This document shows, in pieces, positions 46,852 to 57,504 of a DNA stretch of 64,000 bases. The number at the start of each line of letters is the position of its first letter. Within the stretch, counting starts at the first letter, position 1. Origin of the DNA: Vicingus serpentipes (GTDB lineage Bacteria; Bacteroidota; Bacteroidia; Flavobacteriales_E; Vicingaceae); assembly GCA_024103385.1 (NCBI GenBank), contig JAGFIT010000072.1:1-64000 (forward strand), in the 5' to 3' direction. A program made the translations under genes and the position numbers. The notes under the pieces are model-generated. The model was not told where the DNA came from and made no database searches. It saw nothing but the letters and a program-made list of their open reading frames with translations.

Positions 46852-47733
46852 ATGGCGAACTTAAAAGAAATACGTAACCGGATTGTTTCCATTTCATCAA
46901 CGATGCAAATTACATCTGCGATGAAAATGGTGTCTGCAGCTAAATTACGTAAAGCTCAAAATGCAGTTACACAAATACGCCCTTATACTAGTAAGTTAAA
47001 AGAGATTTTATCCAATTTAACAGCTAATCTAGATGGAATTGATGGAGTATATTCAGCTCCAAGAGAAGTCAAAAATGTTCTAATAGTAAGTGTAACTTCC
47101 AATAGAGGACTGTGTGGGGGATTTAATAACAATGTTATAAAAACGGTAAAACGATTAGCATTAAAGGAATATAAAGATGCTCGTGTAACTGTTTTATCAA
47201 TTGGTAAAAAAAGTAATGACGCTTTTAAAAATACAGAGTGGGGGATAAAAGGAACTTTACTTCCTCGTCATGCTGAAAACATTTGGGACGAACTTACATT
47301 TGAAAATTCTTCTGATATTGCTCAAGTTTTAATGGAGCAATATGCTGATATGCATCAGGATAAAATTATTTTGGTGTATAACCAATTTAAAAATGCTGCT
47401 GTTCAAGAAGTAATAACAGAACAATTTTTACCTGTATTACCGCCAAGTAATAATGACGAAAATACAAACGCTGTTGATTATATTTTTGAACCCAACAAAG
47501 AGTTTATTTTAGAGGAGTTGATTCCAAAATCATTAAAAACACAATTATTTAAAGCCTTATTAGATTCTCAAGCTTCTGAACATGGTGCGCGTATGACAGC
47601 AATGCATAAAGCAACCGATAACGCAAAAGAATTACAAGATGATCTTAAATTGGTTTACAATAAAGCACGACAAGCAGCCATCACAAATGAAATATTAGAA
47701 ATTGTTGCTGGAGCCGAAGCTTTAGATGGATGA
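46852..47733 (+). CDS. atpG: ATP synthase F1 subunit gamma
   Basis: A 293-residue central-stalk subunit. The N-terminal coiled coil starts NLKEIRNRIVSISSTMQITSAMKMVSAAKLRKAQ. The Rossmann-like middle has SNRGLCGGFNNNVIK. The C-terminal helix has SEHGARMTAMHKATDNA followed by YNKARQAAITNEILEIVAGAEAL. It ends the operon, followed by a terminator. atpD and atpC are absent from the window and must lie elsewhere. Confidence 0.96.
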   Translation: MANLKEIRNRIVSISSTMQITSAMKMVSAAKLRKAQNAVTQIRPYTSKLKEILSNLTANLDGIDGVYSAPREVKNVLIVSVTSNRGLCGGFNNNVIKTVKRLALKEYKDARVTVLSIGKKSNDAFKNTEWGIKGTLLPRHAENIWDELTFENSSDIAQVLMEQYADMHQDKIILVYNQFKNAAVQEVITEQFLPVLPPSNNDENTNAVDYIFEPNKEFILEELIPKSLKTQLFKALLDSQASEHGARMTAMHKATDNAKELQDDLKLVYNKARQAAITNEILEIVAGAEALDG

Positions 47734-47758
47734 TAAAATCCTAAAATCAAAAGTTTAT

Positions 47759-47789
47759 AAAAGCTTCACAAGATTGTGAAGCTTTTTTT
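47759..47789 (+). terminator. Intrinsic terminator of the atp operon
   Basis: The arms AAAAGCTTCACAA and TTGTGAAGCTTTT are followed by more T, 26 bp after the atpG stop. Confidence 0.9.
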
Positions 47790-47841
47790 ATTAATGCAAC
47801 AATTTTGTTTTTCGTAAATTCACAGCATTAAGGGTAAAAAA

Positions 47842-50800
47842 ATGAAAAACATTATTCGAAATTTATGGTTGCATTTAGGAGCTGGAGGTTGCTTAATTAT
47901 TTCTCTTTTTATCCAACCCGAATTTTTTTTCACTACCTCCTTCTCTCCCCTGCAATTCAATAAAGTACTTCATGAGAAAGAAACATTGGCGAGTAAAGAA
48001 TTACATCGTTTAATCACTACTCTTGACTTAGAAAAAGAATTTAATACTTCATCCCATTTTAATAAGTTAGCACACAGCGGAATTACATTTTATATTTTCG
48101 AAAACAATCAACCCATTTATTGGAGCAGTCGAAATACTTCTTTCTTAAATTCATTAACGGAATTTGAGAAAGATAAAAATATCGTTCTTCTTAAAAATGG
48201 CTGGTATCAATACCTCATCAAAAAGAAAAATAAAAAAACGTATCTCGCATTAATCCATATAAAACAGCAATACTCCATTGAAAATAAATACCTCAAGAAC
48301 CATTTTCATGAAAGCTTTAATACTCCTTCTAACTATACCATCCAATTAACCCCTTCAAAAAACGCATCCCTTATCAAATTCATCAGCGGAACCCCTCTAT
48401 TTTATTTATCTTCAAATAAAAAAAATACTACTTCTTCCAACACCAACTGGATAATTATCGCATTCTTCTTTTGTGGAATTGGTCTTATTATTTCTTTCAT
48501 TAACCAATTCTTTCAAAAATTAAATTTCATTCAAAAATATACTCCTTTATTAGTTTCTCTATTTATTAGCCTCTTGTGGTTAGCTACCTTCTTACTTAAA
48601 CTGCCTAAAATCGTTTTTCAGCAAGAGTTATTTAGCCCAACTATTTATGCTCAATCTGCTATTTTACCCTCCCTCGGACATTTTTTAATGTTTGCTTTCT
48701 TTTTTACGCTACTGATTTACCAAATCAAAAAAGCCATAAAAAATATTAACCCTTATAACAAAAGTATTGCAAGTGCAGCAATTGTATTTATTGCCTTTTT
48801 CCCTCTTATTTTCTCTAATTGGATAGAAGGATTGGTTAAGAACTCTACCATTATTTTTGATACCAACTTCCTTTTTGAGTTAACTCCGTATAGCTTTATT
48901 GCTCTTTTCATCATTATACTACTCTGTATCTCTTTCCTTATTTTTATTCAACTGATATTAGATACTTTCTCTAATAAAGCATTTAAGGATTATCATCTTA
49001 ATACTTTACTCATTATTACATCCATATTCTTTATTATTATTGGTGCTTTCTTCTACGACACCTACATTCTTCTTAGTTTGTGGGGTATTGCTTATATACT
49101 AACAAACATGGGTTTAAAAAGTAACAAAAACCCTTTCTATAAAAGTATTATAACAGTCATCATTATTGCCCTCACTTTTTCATATGGATTTATCCATTTT
49201 GGCGAAGAAAAAGAACTCTTAAAAAAAGAGTTTTTAGCAAAAAAGTTGGCCAAAGAGAAAGACCCTGTCGCAGAATATTTATTTAAAGAATTAAAGCAAA
49301 AAATTGAGACTGACACCCTTCTTAAAAGTAACATTTCTTCTTATTGGCAGAAAAAAAACATTCTCGATAAGCACCTGATAGATAAATATTTTGGAGGGTA
49401 CTGGAATAAGTATGATGTGAATATTATTACTGCGTGCCAAAATCAAGATAGTTTGTTGATAGAGGATAAAGGCATCAATGTAAACTGCCTTTCCTTTTTT
49501 AAAGAAAAAGTTGAGAATGAAACAGAACATCCTTTTAATATTGATCCTAATATTAATTTTTTGTATTCAGAAGAAGGAATTAGTAGTTACTTAGCTCAAT
49601 TAAAAATTGAGCTCCCCAACCAAAAACCCTACTTTTTATTCATTGAATTTTTTCCCAAAGTTTTTTCTAAAACAGAAGGCTATCCAGAATTGCTACTCAA
49701 TCAAAAAGAAATTGAAACCATCGTTAACCTCAATCAATATTCATTTGCAAAATATAAAAATGGTAAGCTGGTTAACAACTCGGGTAACTTTATATATACC
49801 CTATCCCTCTATGATAAATCACTCTTTAATGAAGCTGGTTTTTCATCTCTTAATTTTGATCAGCACAACCACTTGTTTTACCAAAGTGATAAGAATACTG
49901 TTGTGATTGTTAGCTCTCCTCAAAAAACCATTTTTAACTACATCACTACTTTTTCTTACTTATTCCTATTTTGTTTTATAGCAGTTTTGCTCTTTGGCTT
50001 AACATTAAAAACGAGTCCTTTTGATTGGCATATTGCCTATACTGATTTTAGCACTAAAATTCAGTTGTTTATTATTTCCTCTATTTTTTTATCCTTCATT
50101 CTTTTTGGATGGGGAACTTCCTACTATATCAAAAAGCAACACCTTGAAAAAAATAAAAAGAACATTACCGAAAAAGTTCAATCTGTACTCATTGAATTAG
50201 AACATAAATTAGGCAACAAAAACAAACTAACTCTTTCGGATTATGATGAGATGACTTATTATTTAATTAAGTTTTCTAATGTGTTTTATACCGATATTAA
50301 TTTATATGATACAACTGGAATGTTATTAGCCTCATCCCGATCTGAAATATTTAATATTGGATTAGTAGGTGAAAAGATGGAACCGAATGCTTATCGTGAA
50401 TTGCATTTAAATAGCAAATCTTCATTCATTCATCAAGAAAACATTGGAGGCTTAAATTATTTATCTGCTTATGTGCCATTTAGGAACGAGAATAATAAAA
50501 TACTGGCCTACATGAATTTGCCCTATTTTGCTAAACAAAATGAATTAGAAAATGACCTATCTTCCTTTTATACAGCTCTTTTGAATATATACGGATTGTT
50601 ATTCTTAATATCAGCCATTATTGCTGTTTTCTTTGCCAACTACATTTCTGAACCTTTACGAATGATTAAAGATAAAATTAGCGCATTACAACTAGGAAAA
50701 TCCTACGAGCAAATCGATTGGGAATCCAACGATGAAATTGGCTCTTTGGTGTTAGAGTACAATCAAAAAGTACTAGAATTAGAACGAAGTGCACAATTAC

Positions 50801-51489
50801 TCATTAAATCTGAACGAGAAAGTGCTTGGCGAGAAATGGCAAAACAAGTGGCTCATGAAATAAAAAACCCACTAACTCCCATGAAACTAAGTATTCAGCA
50901 GTTACAACGTGTTGTTACGGATAACCCTAATGATTTAAATGAGCGTATTGATAGAACTGCTAAAACATTAATAGAGCAAATTGAAACCTTGACTAAAATT
51001 GCTGACGAGTTTTCTAGCTTTGCCAAAATGCCCAAAGCTGACGAATCGAAAATTGCTTTATTACCTATTATAGAAACGACTATTGACCTATTCAATCAAG
51101 CAACAACTAGCATAACATTAACAAACAAATGTGCTTCTCCTCCAACAATAGTTGCTGATAAAGATCAACTATCAAGAGTATTTAATAACTTGATTAAAAA
51201 TGCTTTACAAGCTATCCCTGAAAATAAGAAAGGAATAATCAATATTACCATTCAAGATAAAAATGAAATGGTGCTCATCAGCATTCAAGATAATGGAACA
51301 GGCATACCTGAAGATAAAAAAGATAAAATATTTGTTCCCAACTTCACGACCAAAACAACAGGAATGGGATTAGGATTAGCTATTGTAAAAAATATTATCG
51401 AAGCAGCTCAAGGAAGTATCCGATTTGAAACACAAGAGGATGTGGGAACTATTTTCTTTATCGAATTACCTATTACAGAATCTAATTAG
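47842..51489 (+). CDS. Large NtrY-like membrane sensor histidine kinase
   Basis: A 1215-residue kinase. A first membrane helix (13-32) is followed by an extracytoplasmic region, a block of about seven or eight membrane helices (205-455), a second large extracytoplasmic domain, further helices near 700-760, another sensor domain and a HAMP domain (ISEPLRMIKDKISALQ). The kinase core has the phospho-acceptor His1005 in QVAHEIKNPLTPMKLSIQQLQR, then N-box LINNL-type NNLIKNALQA, G1 DNGTGIPEDKKDKIF and G2 TTGMGLGLAIVKNI. The H-box with NPLTPMKLS is characteristic of NtrY-like kinases. No response regulator is adjacent, so the partner is unknown. The stop overlaps the convergent gene by 8 bp. Confidence 0.88.
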   Translation: MKNIIRNLWLHLGAGGCLIISLFIQPEFFFTTSFSPLQFNKVLHEKETLASKELHRLITTLDLEKEFNTSSHFNKLAHSGITFYIFENNQPIYWSSRNTSFLNSLTEFEKDKNIVLLKNGWYQYLIKKKNKKTYLALIHIKQQYSIENKYLKNHFHESFNTPSNYTIQLTPSKNASLIKFISGTPLFYLSSNKKNTTSSNTNWIIIAFFFCGIGLIISFINQFFQKLNFIQKYTPLLVSLFISLLWLATFLLKLPKIVFQQELFSPTIYAQSAILPSLGHFLMFAFFFTLLIYQIKKAIKNINPYNKSIASAAIVFIAFFPLIFSNWIEGLVKNSTIIFDTNFLFELTPYSFIALFIIILLCISFLIFIQLILDTFSNKAFKDYHLNTLLIITSIFFIIIGAFFYDTYILLSLWGIAYILTNMGLKSNKNPFYKSIITVIIIALTFSYGFIHFGEEKELLKKEFLAKKLAKEKDPVAEYLFKELKQKIETDTLLKSNISSYWQKKNILDKHLIDKYFGGYWNKYDVNIITACQNQDSLLIEDKGINVNCLSFFKEKVENETEHPFNIDPNINFLYSEEGISSYLAQLKIELPNQKPYFLFIEFFPKVFSKTEGYPELLLNQKEIETIVNLNQYSFAKYKNGKLVNNSGNFIYTLSLYDKSLFNEAGFSSLNFDQHNHLFYQSDKNTVVIVSSPQKTIFNYITTFSYLFLFCFIAVLLFGLTLKTSPFDWHIAYTDFSTKIQLFIISSIFLSFILFGWGTSYYIKKQHLEKNKKNITEKVQSVLIELEHKLGNKNKLTLSDYDEMTYYLIKFSNVFYTDINLYDTTGMLLASSRSEIFNIGLVGEKMEPNAYRELHLNSKSSFIHQENIGGLNYLSAYVPFRNENNKILAYMNLPYFAKQNELENDLSSFYTALLNIYGLLFLISAIIAVFFANYISEPLRMIKDKISALQLGKSYEQIDWESNDEIGSLVLEYNQKVLELERSAQLLIKSERESAWREMAKQVAHEIKNPLTPMKLSIQQLQRVVTDNPNDLNERIDRTAKTLIEQIETLTKIADEFSSFAKMPKADESKIALLPIIETTIDLFNQATTSITLTNKCASPPTIVADKDQLSRVFNNLIKNALQAIPENKKGIINITIQDKNEMVLISIQDNGTGIPEDKKDKIFVPNFTTKTTGMGLGLAIVKNIIEAAQGSIRFETQEDVGTIFFIELPITESN

Positions 51490-51841
51490 AATACATCTCT
51501 CTAATAATCACTTTCTGCAACTCTCTTTTTAAAATGAGGTCTGTTATCACCTCATCTGTATCCGCATTTGCTGTAGTTTTTAATTGACGATTTAAAAATT
51601 CCTCGTCAATATCTATGCGATACAGCATGGACATTAATTTGGGGTAGTCATCATTCAATAATTCTTCAATGAGTGGTAATATCTGCGAATATAATTCTTG
51701 ATATGGGGATTCCGCATTTCCAACAAATGTAATTTCGTAACTGAACCAATTGAAATCTTTTTTAACCTGTTCCACTACTTTTTCTAGTAAATCTACCCGA
51801 TGATAATAAGGTGCTAATTCACTTAATCTAGGAAAATTCAT
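51482..51841 (-). CDS. Conserved-looking small protein of unknown function
   Basis: A 119-residue soluble, mostly helical acidic protein (MNFPRLSELAPYYHRVDLLEKV; YPKLMSMLYRIDIDEEFLNRQLK). I recognise no domain. It starts 1 bp after the [2Fe-2S] gene stop and is the last gene of a six-gene operon, so it is probably translated. Its end overlaps the convergent kinase gene by 8 bp. The pattern RIDIDEEFL recalls small proteins encoded beside 2Fe-2S ferredoxins in Flavobacteriales, but I cannot assign a role. Confidence 0.7.
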   Translation of the reverse strand: MNFPRLSELAPYYHRVDLLEKVVEQVKKDFNWFSYEITFVGNAESPYQELYSQILPLIEELLNDDYPKLMSMLYRIDIDEEFLNRQLKTTANADTDEVITDLILKRELQKVIIREMYSN

Positions 51842-51842
51842 C

Positions 51843-52157
51843 TTAGTTGAATTTTAAGCGTAAACGTTCTACTGGCCGATTGTTCAAAATATGTTCTTCA
51901 AAAATTTCCGCCACATCACTTAATTGTACGTTTCCATAAAATACGCCTTCAGGATACACGACCATTGTTGGTCCTTGTTCACAAATATCTAAGCAACTTG
52001 TGCGCTGGGCTCTTACCTTAGTTCTTAATTTATTTTCCTGAATCAACTCCTTGAATTGAGCAGCTATTGCTTCTCCATGCTCCTTCCCACAACTTCTTCT
52101 TGAAGCTCCTTCTTCCCTCTCATTGATACAAATGAATATGTGTTTGGCATACTTCAT
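51843..52157 (-). CDS. Thioredoxin-like [2Fe-2S] ferredoxin
   Basis: A 104-residue protein with the cluster pattern of thioredoxin-fold [2Fe-2S] ferredoxins: Cys10, Cys23, Cys55 and Cys59 (C-x12-C and C-x3-C in SCLDIC), with the EQGPTMVVYPEGVFYGNV strand pair after the last cysteine. It is cytoplasmic and probably a low-potential electron carrier. It begins 3 bp after the polyprenyl synthase stop. The partner enzyme is not evident. Confidence 0.87.
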   Translation of the reverse strand: MKYAKHIFICINEREEGASRRSCGKEHGEAIAAQFKELIQENKLRTKVRAQRTSCLDICEQGPTMVVYPEGVFYGNVQLSDVAEIFEEHILNNRPVERLRLKFN

Positions 52158-52160
52158 TCT

Positions 52161-53135
52161 CTAACTCTCTCTATTCATTAACTTCTTAGCAAAATTCTCA
52201 AAAACCCGTTTTTTATCTGCAGGGGCATCAATACTATCTAAATTAGATAATGCGGTGTTATAGAACAAATCCATCTCTTCCGTAGCTAATTGTTTAACCC
52301 CCAACTCATCAAAAATAGCTTTCACCTTTTCTACTTTCTTAGTGTCAGTTAGTGCCGTTGATGATAACGCAAATTCTAACTCTTTCTTAACATTCCCTGT
52401 AGCCAACTCTTGTGCTTTGAGTAATAAGTAAGTCTTTTTATTACTAACTACATCCCCCCCTACCCTTTTTCCTACTTTTTTAGGGTCTCCATATAGATCC
52501 AATATGTCATCCATTAACTGAAAAGCTATTCCTAAGTTTTTGCCAAATTCATAAATATGATTGGCTTCAGCAGGTTTTGCATTAGCAAGCAATGCTCCTA
52601 TTTTCAAACTACAAGCTAATAATACAGCTGTTTTCAGTTCAACCATCGTTAAGTAATCATCTATTGAAACATTAGCTAGTATTTCAAAATTCATATCGTA
52701 TTGCTGTCCTTCACAAACCTGAACAGCGGTGGTATTAAATAATTCTAATATCGTTTGCAATTGTGCTGGTTTATCTTTACTCAACAATTGAATAGCCTGA
52801 ATCAACATAACATCTCCTGAAAGGATAGCAATATTTTCATTCCATTTTTTATACACAGTAGATTTACCTCTTCTTAAAGGCGCTTTGTCCATGATATCAT
52901 CATGCACCAACGTAAAGTTGTGAAAAACCTCAATGGCTAAAGCAGTATTTATCGCTTGCTCTTTGGTTCCTCCAAACAAATCATTTGCTAACAATAATAA
53001 AGCAGGTCGAATACGTTTTCCTCCTAATCCTAAGGTATATTTAATTGGGGCATATAATTCTTTGGGTTCTTTTTTTAAAGCGATGTTTTCCAACGCGTCA
53101 TCTACTAAAGCAATGTAACCTAGAATTTTATCCAT
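52161..53135 (-). CDS. Polyprenyl (farnesyl/geranylgeranyl-type) diphosphate synthase
   Basis: A 324-residue all-alpha trans-prenyltransferase. The first Asp-rich motif is LVHDDIMDKAPLRRG (about 78-92) and the second is QLMDDILDLYGD (about 210), both intact. The GGKRIRPALLLLA region binds IPP. The residues before the first Asp-rich motif (HNFTLVHDD) suggest a short-chain C15-C20 product, but chain length cannot be fixed by eye. It uses precursors from the IspG pathway. It starts 7 bp after the epimerase stop in the same operon. Confidence 0.9.
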   Translation of the reverse strand: MDKILGYIALVDDALENIALKKEPKELYAPIKYTLGLGGKRIRPALLLLANDLFGGTKEQAINTALAIEVFHNFTLVHDDIMDKAPLRRGKSTVYKKWNENIAILSGDVMLIQAIQLLSKDKPAQLQTILELFNTTAVQVCEGQQYDMNFEILANVSIDDYLTMVELKTAVLLACSLKIGALLANAKPAEANHIYEFGKNLGIAFQLMDDILDLYGDPKKVGKRVGGDVVSNKKTYLLLKAQELATGNVKKELEFALSSTALTDTKKVEKVKAIFDELGVKQLATEEMDLFYNTALSNLDSIDAPADKKRVFENFAKKLMNRES

Positions 53136-53142
53136 CCAATTA

Positions 53143-54087
53143 TTATAAAATGAAAGAGGTGTCTTTTAAAATTTCCTTAATCCCATCTTCTAAAGAAATC
53201 AAGTCTTCCTTTAGTAATGTTTTCATTTTGGTGATGTCTGGATGTCTTCTTGTCATGTCCCCCTCTTCCAGCGCAGGTAAATGTTGTATCTCTGATTTTG
53301 AGTCCGTAAGTGATATGATTGTTGTTGCTAGATCTAAAATAGTCGTTTCAATATTATTCCCAATGTTTATTGTTTGGTTGACATAGTTTTCATCAAATGC
53401 AGCATTAATACATGCCTCTACATTGTTTTTTACAAAACAAAATGTTCTGGTCTGATCTCCTTTTCCGTAAACAGTTATTGGTTCATTGTTGAGTGCTGCA
53501 TTTAAAAACTTAGAAATCACAAAATCTTTACTCTGCTTTGGCCCGTAAGTATTAAAAAATCGAAATATGGTATAATCTAATCCATATTCTTGTTTATATG
53601 ATTTCAAAAATGCTTCTCCTACATTTTTTACAATCGCATAAGGTAAACGAGAATTTAACGGTGTTGTTTCTTCATTTTGAGGATATTCTACTGGCTCTCC
53701 ATAAACTTCCGAAGAAGATGCATAAATAACTCGTTTTACCCCTGTATTTTTTGAAAGATTTAACACATTCTTAATTCCAGTGATATCATTCAATACTTTA
53801 ACAGGGTTATCTAAAGTTCTTTTAACTCCTACTAATGCCGCATAATGAAAAACATAATCAAACGAAAAAGTATGAAATACACTGGTTATTTCATCTTCTT
53901 TATTCACATCACATTGGATAAACTTAAGGTTTCCATGCTGAGCTACGGGAAGTTTTTCTTTAGATCCTGTTTGCAAATTATCCACCACCACCACAAAGTT
54001 ATTTTCGTCATTAATTAATCCTTCTACCAACGAGCTTCCTACAAAACCCGCTCCACCTGTGACTAATATGTTGTTTTTATTCTTCAT
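53143..54087 (-). CDS. NAD-dependent nucleotide-sugar epimerase/dehydratase
   Basis: A 314-residue extended SDR with the NAD motif [15 protein letters not shown] near the N-terminus, [15 protein letters not shown], and the active-site Tyr/Lys in [13 protein letters not shown]. The nucleotide-sugar pocket residues appear in [10 protein letters not shown]. It resembles UDP-sugar epimerases and decarboxylases; the exact substrate is unclear. Its start overlaps the rfbA end by 11 bp, so a sugar-nucleotide role with RfbA is likely. Confidence 0.85.
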   Translation of the reverse strand: MKNKNNILVTGGAGFVGSSLVEGLINDENNFVVVVDNLQTGSKEKLPVAQHGNLKFIQCDVNKEDEITSVFHTFSFDYVFHYAALVGVKRTLDNPVKVLNDITGIKNVLNLSKNTGVKRVIYASSSEVYGEPVEYPQNEETTPLNSRLPYAIVKNVGEAFLKSYKQEYGLDYTIFRFFNTYGPKQSKDFVISKFLNAALNNEPITVYGKGDQTRTFCFVKNNVEACINAAFDENYVNQTINIGNNIETTILDLATTIISLTDSKSEIQHLPALEEGDMTRRHPDITKMKTLLKEDLISLEDGIKEILKDTSFIL

Positions 54088-54943
54088 TTACAATTTCCAT
54101 TAAATAACTACCATAACCACTTTTTAATAGGGGTTTTGCTAATTTTTCTAAATCCGACTTAGTAATAAACCCTTTTCTGTAAGCTATTTCTTCCAAACAA
54201 CCTATTTTTAACCCTTGGCGTTCTTCTATCACCTGAACATACTGTGATGCTTGCATTAAAGAAGCGTGTGTTCCCGTATCTAACCACGCTGTACCTCGAT
54301 CTAAAATACCCACTTTAAGCTGCTTCCTTTGCAAATAGATACTATTAATATCCGTGATTTCATACTCTCCACGTTCACTTGGTTGAAGCGTTTTAGCAAT
54401 TTCTACTACTGAATTATCATAAAAGTATAACCCAGGAACGGCATAATGTGATTTAGGTTTCAACGGTTTTTCCTCTATAGAAATGGCATTGTGATTTTTA
54501 TCAAACTCTACCACCCCATATCGTTCAGGATCTGAAACGTGGTAAGCAAAAACCATCCCTCCAGTTGGAGATGTGTTTTGCATCAATAATTCTTCCAATC
54601 CTGTTCCATAAAATATATTATCTCCTAAAACTAAAGACACCGCATCATTTCCAATAAATTCTTCTCCTATTACAAAAGCCTGTGCTAATCCATTAGGAAC
54701 ATCTTGTATGGCATACTGAAATGAACATCCAAATTGCGAACCATCACCTAATAACCTTTTAAAAGCTGCATTATCTTCTGGGGTGGTGATAATTAAAATT
54801 TCATTTATCCCTGCTTGCATTAAAATAGAAATAGGGTAATAAATCATCGGCTTATCATACACAGGCATTAATTGTTTGCTAACAGCTAACGTTAATGGAT
54901 GTAAGCGTGTTCCTGATCCTCCAGCAAGTACAATTCCTTTCAT
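54077..54943 (-). CDS. rfbA: Glucose-1-phosphate thymidylyltransferase
   Basis: A 288-residue nucleotidyltransferase making dTDP-glucose. The signature [36 protein letters not shown] is at the N-terminus, with [10 protein letters not shown] (metal Asp) and [10 protein letters not shown] (sugar site) following. The length is normal. The usual partners rfbB, rfbC and rfbD are absent; instead an epimerase gene overlaps its end and an MMPL transporter gene precedes it by 2 bp. Confidence 0.93.
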   Translation of the reverse strand: MKGIVLAGGSGTRLHPLTLAVSKQLMPVYDKPMIYYPISILMQAGINEILIITTPEDNAAFKRLLGDGSQFGCSFQYAIQDVPNGLAQAFVIGEEFIGNDAVSLVLGDNIFYGTGLEELLMQNTSPTGGMVFAYHVSDPERYGVVEFDKNHNAISIEEKPLKPKSHYAVPGLYFYDNSVVEIAKTLQPSERGEYEITDINSIYLQRKQLKVGILDRGTAWLDTGTHASLMQASQYVQVIEERQGLKIGCLEEIAYRKGFITKSDLEKLAKPLLKSGYGSYLMEIVNEE

Positions 54944-54945
54944 AG

Positions 54946-57390
54946 TTATATCACTTTTTCTTCTGTTAAATCTTGTATTTCTAATTCATCCAAATCGATG
55001 TCTTCCTCTTCATCAATTATCTGTATAAGAGGCTCTTTCTTAAACGCTTTTGTAGTTAACGCTTTATCTAACGATAATAAAAGAGATGGCAATAAAATTA
55101 AATCAGCCAACATAGCAACTACTAATGTCAAAGATACCAATACTCCCAAAGCAACAGTTCCTCCAAAACTAGAAACTGTAAAAACACCAAACCCAAAAAA
55201 CAATATAATAGAAGTGTAAATCATACTCACGCCTGTTTCTCTTAGCGCAATGTGAGCCGCTTCTTTAATGTTCCATTGATGGTGCTTTAATTCTTGCCTG
55301 TATTTCGCTAGAAAATGAATAGTATCGTCAACCGTAATTCCAAAGGCAATACTAAATATCAAGATGGTAGAAGGTTTTATAGGAATATCGAAAAAGCCCA
55401 TTAATCCTGCTGTTGTTAATAGCGGTAATAAATTAGGGATTAGCGAAACCAATACCATTCTGACAGAAGAAAACAAAACAGACATCAATGAAGCTATTAA
55501 AACAATCGCCAAGGTTAAACTCGTAAATAAGTTATCGACTAAATAGTCGGTTCCTTTTAAAAAGATGACACTTGTTCCTGTAAGTGTTACTTTATAATCT
55601 TGTGGAGGAAAAATAGTATCCACTTTAGATCTGATGTCTTTTAACAGCCTATCCATTTCTTGTGTTCCAATGTCTGCCATTTGAAAACTAATTCGAGTGC
55701 GTTGATTGGTACTATCAATAAAGGAATTAAACTTATTCTTCTTGTCATCTTCTTGAATGTACTTTTTTAATTTATTTAGCTCTGTTGCTGGAGGTAGAAT
55801 GTAAAATTTAGGATTCCCATTTTTATAAGCTTGGTAAGAAAATTTTATTGCCTCAACAATAGATAAAGGTTTAGAGAATTCAGGATGATTAGCAAATTCT
55901 TTTTGTAGCTTCTGAATTTTATACAATACTTTCCCATTGTTAGCAAAAACTCCTCCACTCTTTTTTGTATCAACAATCACCTCAAAAGGCATCACACCAT
56001 TAAAAGAATGCTCAAAAAACTTTAAATCTTCTACTATTGGGTCATCTTTAGGTAAATCGTCAATAATATTTCCTGTAGTGGTCATCAACGACATTCCATA
56101 AACACTTAATACAACAACCATTACCGTAACAATATATATCCATTTTCTGTGATAAGTTACTAAATAGCCCATCTTACTTACCACAGCAACCATTATTTTA
56201 TTTTCTAAATGCTTAGTATGTCGTTCTTTAGGGGGAGCTAAAAAGCTAAAAATAATGGGTATCAATAAAATAGAAAGAAGAAAGACAACAAATATATCAA
56301 TGGCAGCTACTATTCCAAACTCTACCAAAATAGCGCTTTGAGTAAAGATAAAAGTAGCAAAACCCAATGCAGTTGTTGTATTTGTTAAAAATATGGCATT
56401 TCCTATTTTCTGAATCACACGACTCAATGCCTTTATTTGATTGCCATGATTTTTGTACTCTGAATGGTATTTGTTAAGCAAAAAAATACAATTCGGAATA
56501 CCGATAACGATTAGCAAAGGAGGAATTAACCCGGTTAAAATAGTAATCTCAAAATCAAATAAAGACAATATACCTATAGACCATATTACCCCGATACTCA
56601 CTACTAGCATAGAGTAAAAAGTTACTTTAAAGGACCTAAAGAATAGATATAGAATAAAAGAAGTAATTAAAATAGAGAGGATTAAAAAAATCTTAATTTC
56701 AGCTGCAACTTTAGTAGTAGAGTTAGCTCGAATATAGGGCAGCCCTGACTTATGTACTTTGATACCCGTTTTATCTTGAAAGTCGGCTACTTCTGAATCA
56801 ATTTTATCGAATAACTGAATTCTGTATTTTGAATCCAACACTTCTCGATGAAGTGTAACTACCATCAACGTGGCTGCAGAAGAATCAGCATATAAAAACC
56901 TTTCATAAAAAGGATGTTGAAATAAAAGTTGTTTTAAACTATCAACCTCTGCTTGCGTTTGTGGTTTTTGCTTGATAATCTGCTCAAAATTAAATCTTTT
57001 TTGTGCTTTATTTTTATGCAGAGTGTAAGCATTGGCAATAGATAAGGCTTCTGTCACCCCCTTCACCATCACTTTCTCTCCGTCTTTAAGAAATGGGGTT
57101 TCTATTTTTTTGATGTTATGTGCTAAATCATACCAAGCATTAAAATTAGCTAGTTCATATAATCGTTCATCATCAATGCCTACCACCACAACACTACCAT
57201 CTTCTCCAAAAGTATTTTTAAACTCTTTGTATTCAATATAAGTGCTATCCGATTCTGGAAGCATTTGAGCCAATTGATAACTCATTCGTACAAACTGAGC
57301 CTGATAAGCCATAAATAGGGTAACCAATGCCAATATAATAATAATGACCAATCGGTTTCTAAGTACTATTCTGAAAAATTTAAACCACAT
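54946..57390 (-). CDS. RND/MMPL-family membrane transporter
   Basis: An 814-residue inner-membrane protein with two repeats of one plus five membrane helices and two large periplasmic loops (about 35-235 and 440-620). The second repeat shows [20 protein letters not shown], a hallmark of the MMPL/Patched-like RND branch; the first has [16 protein letters not shown] at the matching position. The C-terminal tail is acidic ([16 protein letters not shown]). Related proteins export lipids, hopanoids or siderophores. It is the first gene of the operon with rfbA, epimerase, prenyl synthase, ferredoxin and an unknown gene, so a lipid or glycolipid cargo is plausible but unproven. Confidence 0.85.
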   Translation of the reverse strand: MWFKFFRIVLRNRLVIIIILALVTLFMAYQAQFVRMSYQLAQMLPESDSTYIEYKEFKNTFGEDGSVVVVGIDDERLYELANFNAWYDLAHNIKKIETPFLKDGEKVMVKGVTEALSIANAYTLHKNKAQKRFNFEQIIKQKPQTQAEVDSLKQLLFQHPFYERFLYADSSAATLMVVTLHREVLDSKYRIQLFDKIDSEVADFQDKTGIKVHKSGLPYIRANSTTKVAAEIKIFLILSILITSFILYLFFRSFKVTFYSMLVVSIGVIWSIGILSLFDFEITILTGLIPPLLIVIGIPNCIFLLNKYHSEYKNHGNQIKALSRVIQKIGNAIFLTNTTTALGFATFIFTQSAILVEFGIVAAIDIFVVFLLSILLIPIIFSFLAPPKERHTKHLENKIMVAVVSKMGYLVTYHRKWIYIVTVMVVVLSVYGMSLMTTTGNIIDDLPKDDPIVEDLKFFEHSFNGVMPFEVIVDTKKSGGVFANNGKVLYKIQKLQKEFANHPEFSKPLSIVEAIKFSYQAYKNGNPKFYILPPATELNKLKKYIQEDDKKNKFNSFIDSTNQRTRISFQMADIGTQEMDRLLKDIRSKVDTIFPPQDYKVTLTGTSVIFLKGTDYLVDNLFTSLTLAIVLIASLMSVLFSSVRMVLVSLIPNLLPLLTTAGLMGFFDIPIKPSTILIFSIAFGITVDDTIHFLAKYRQELKHHQWNIKEAAHIALRETGVSMIYTSIILFFGFGVFTVSSFGGTVALGVLVSLTLVVAMLADLILLPSLLLSLDKALTTKAFKKEPLIQIIDEEEDIDLDELEIQDLTEEKVI

Positions 57391-57504
57391 TTACTAAAGG
57401 TACATTGTTTGCTGGTCAGCAAATATCGTTATTAATACGTAATAGCCGAAAATTGCCATCACATATTTTGAAAAGTTAGGGAGTTAAATTACGGAGATTA
57501 AAAT

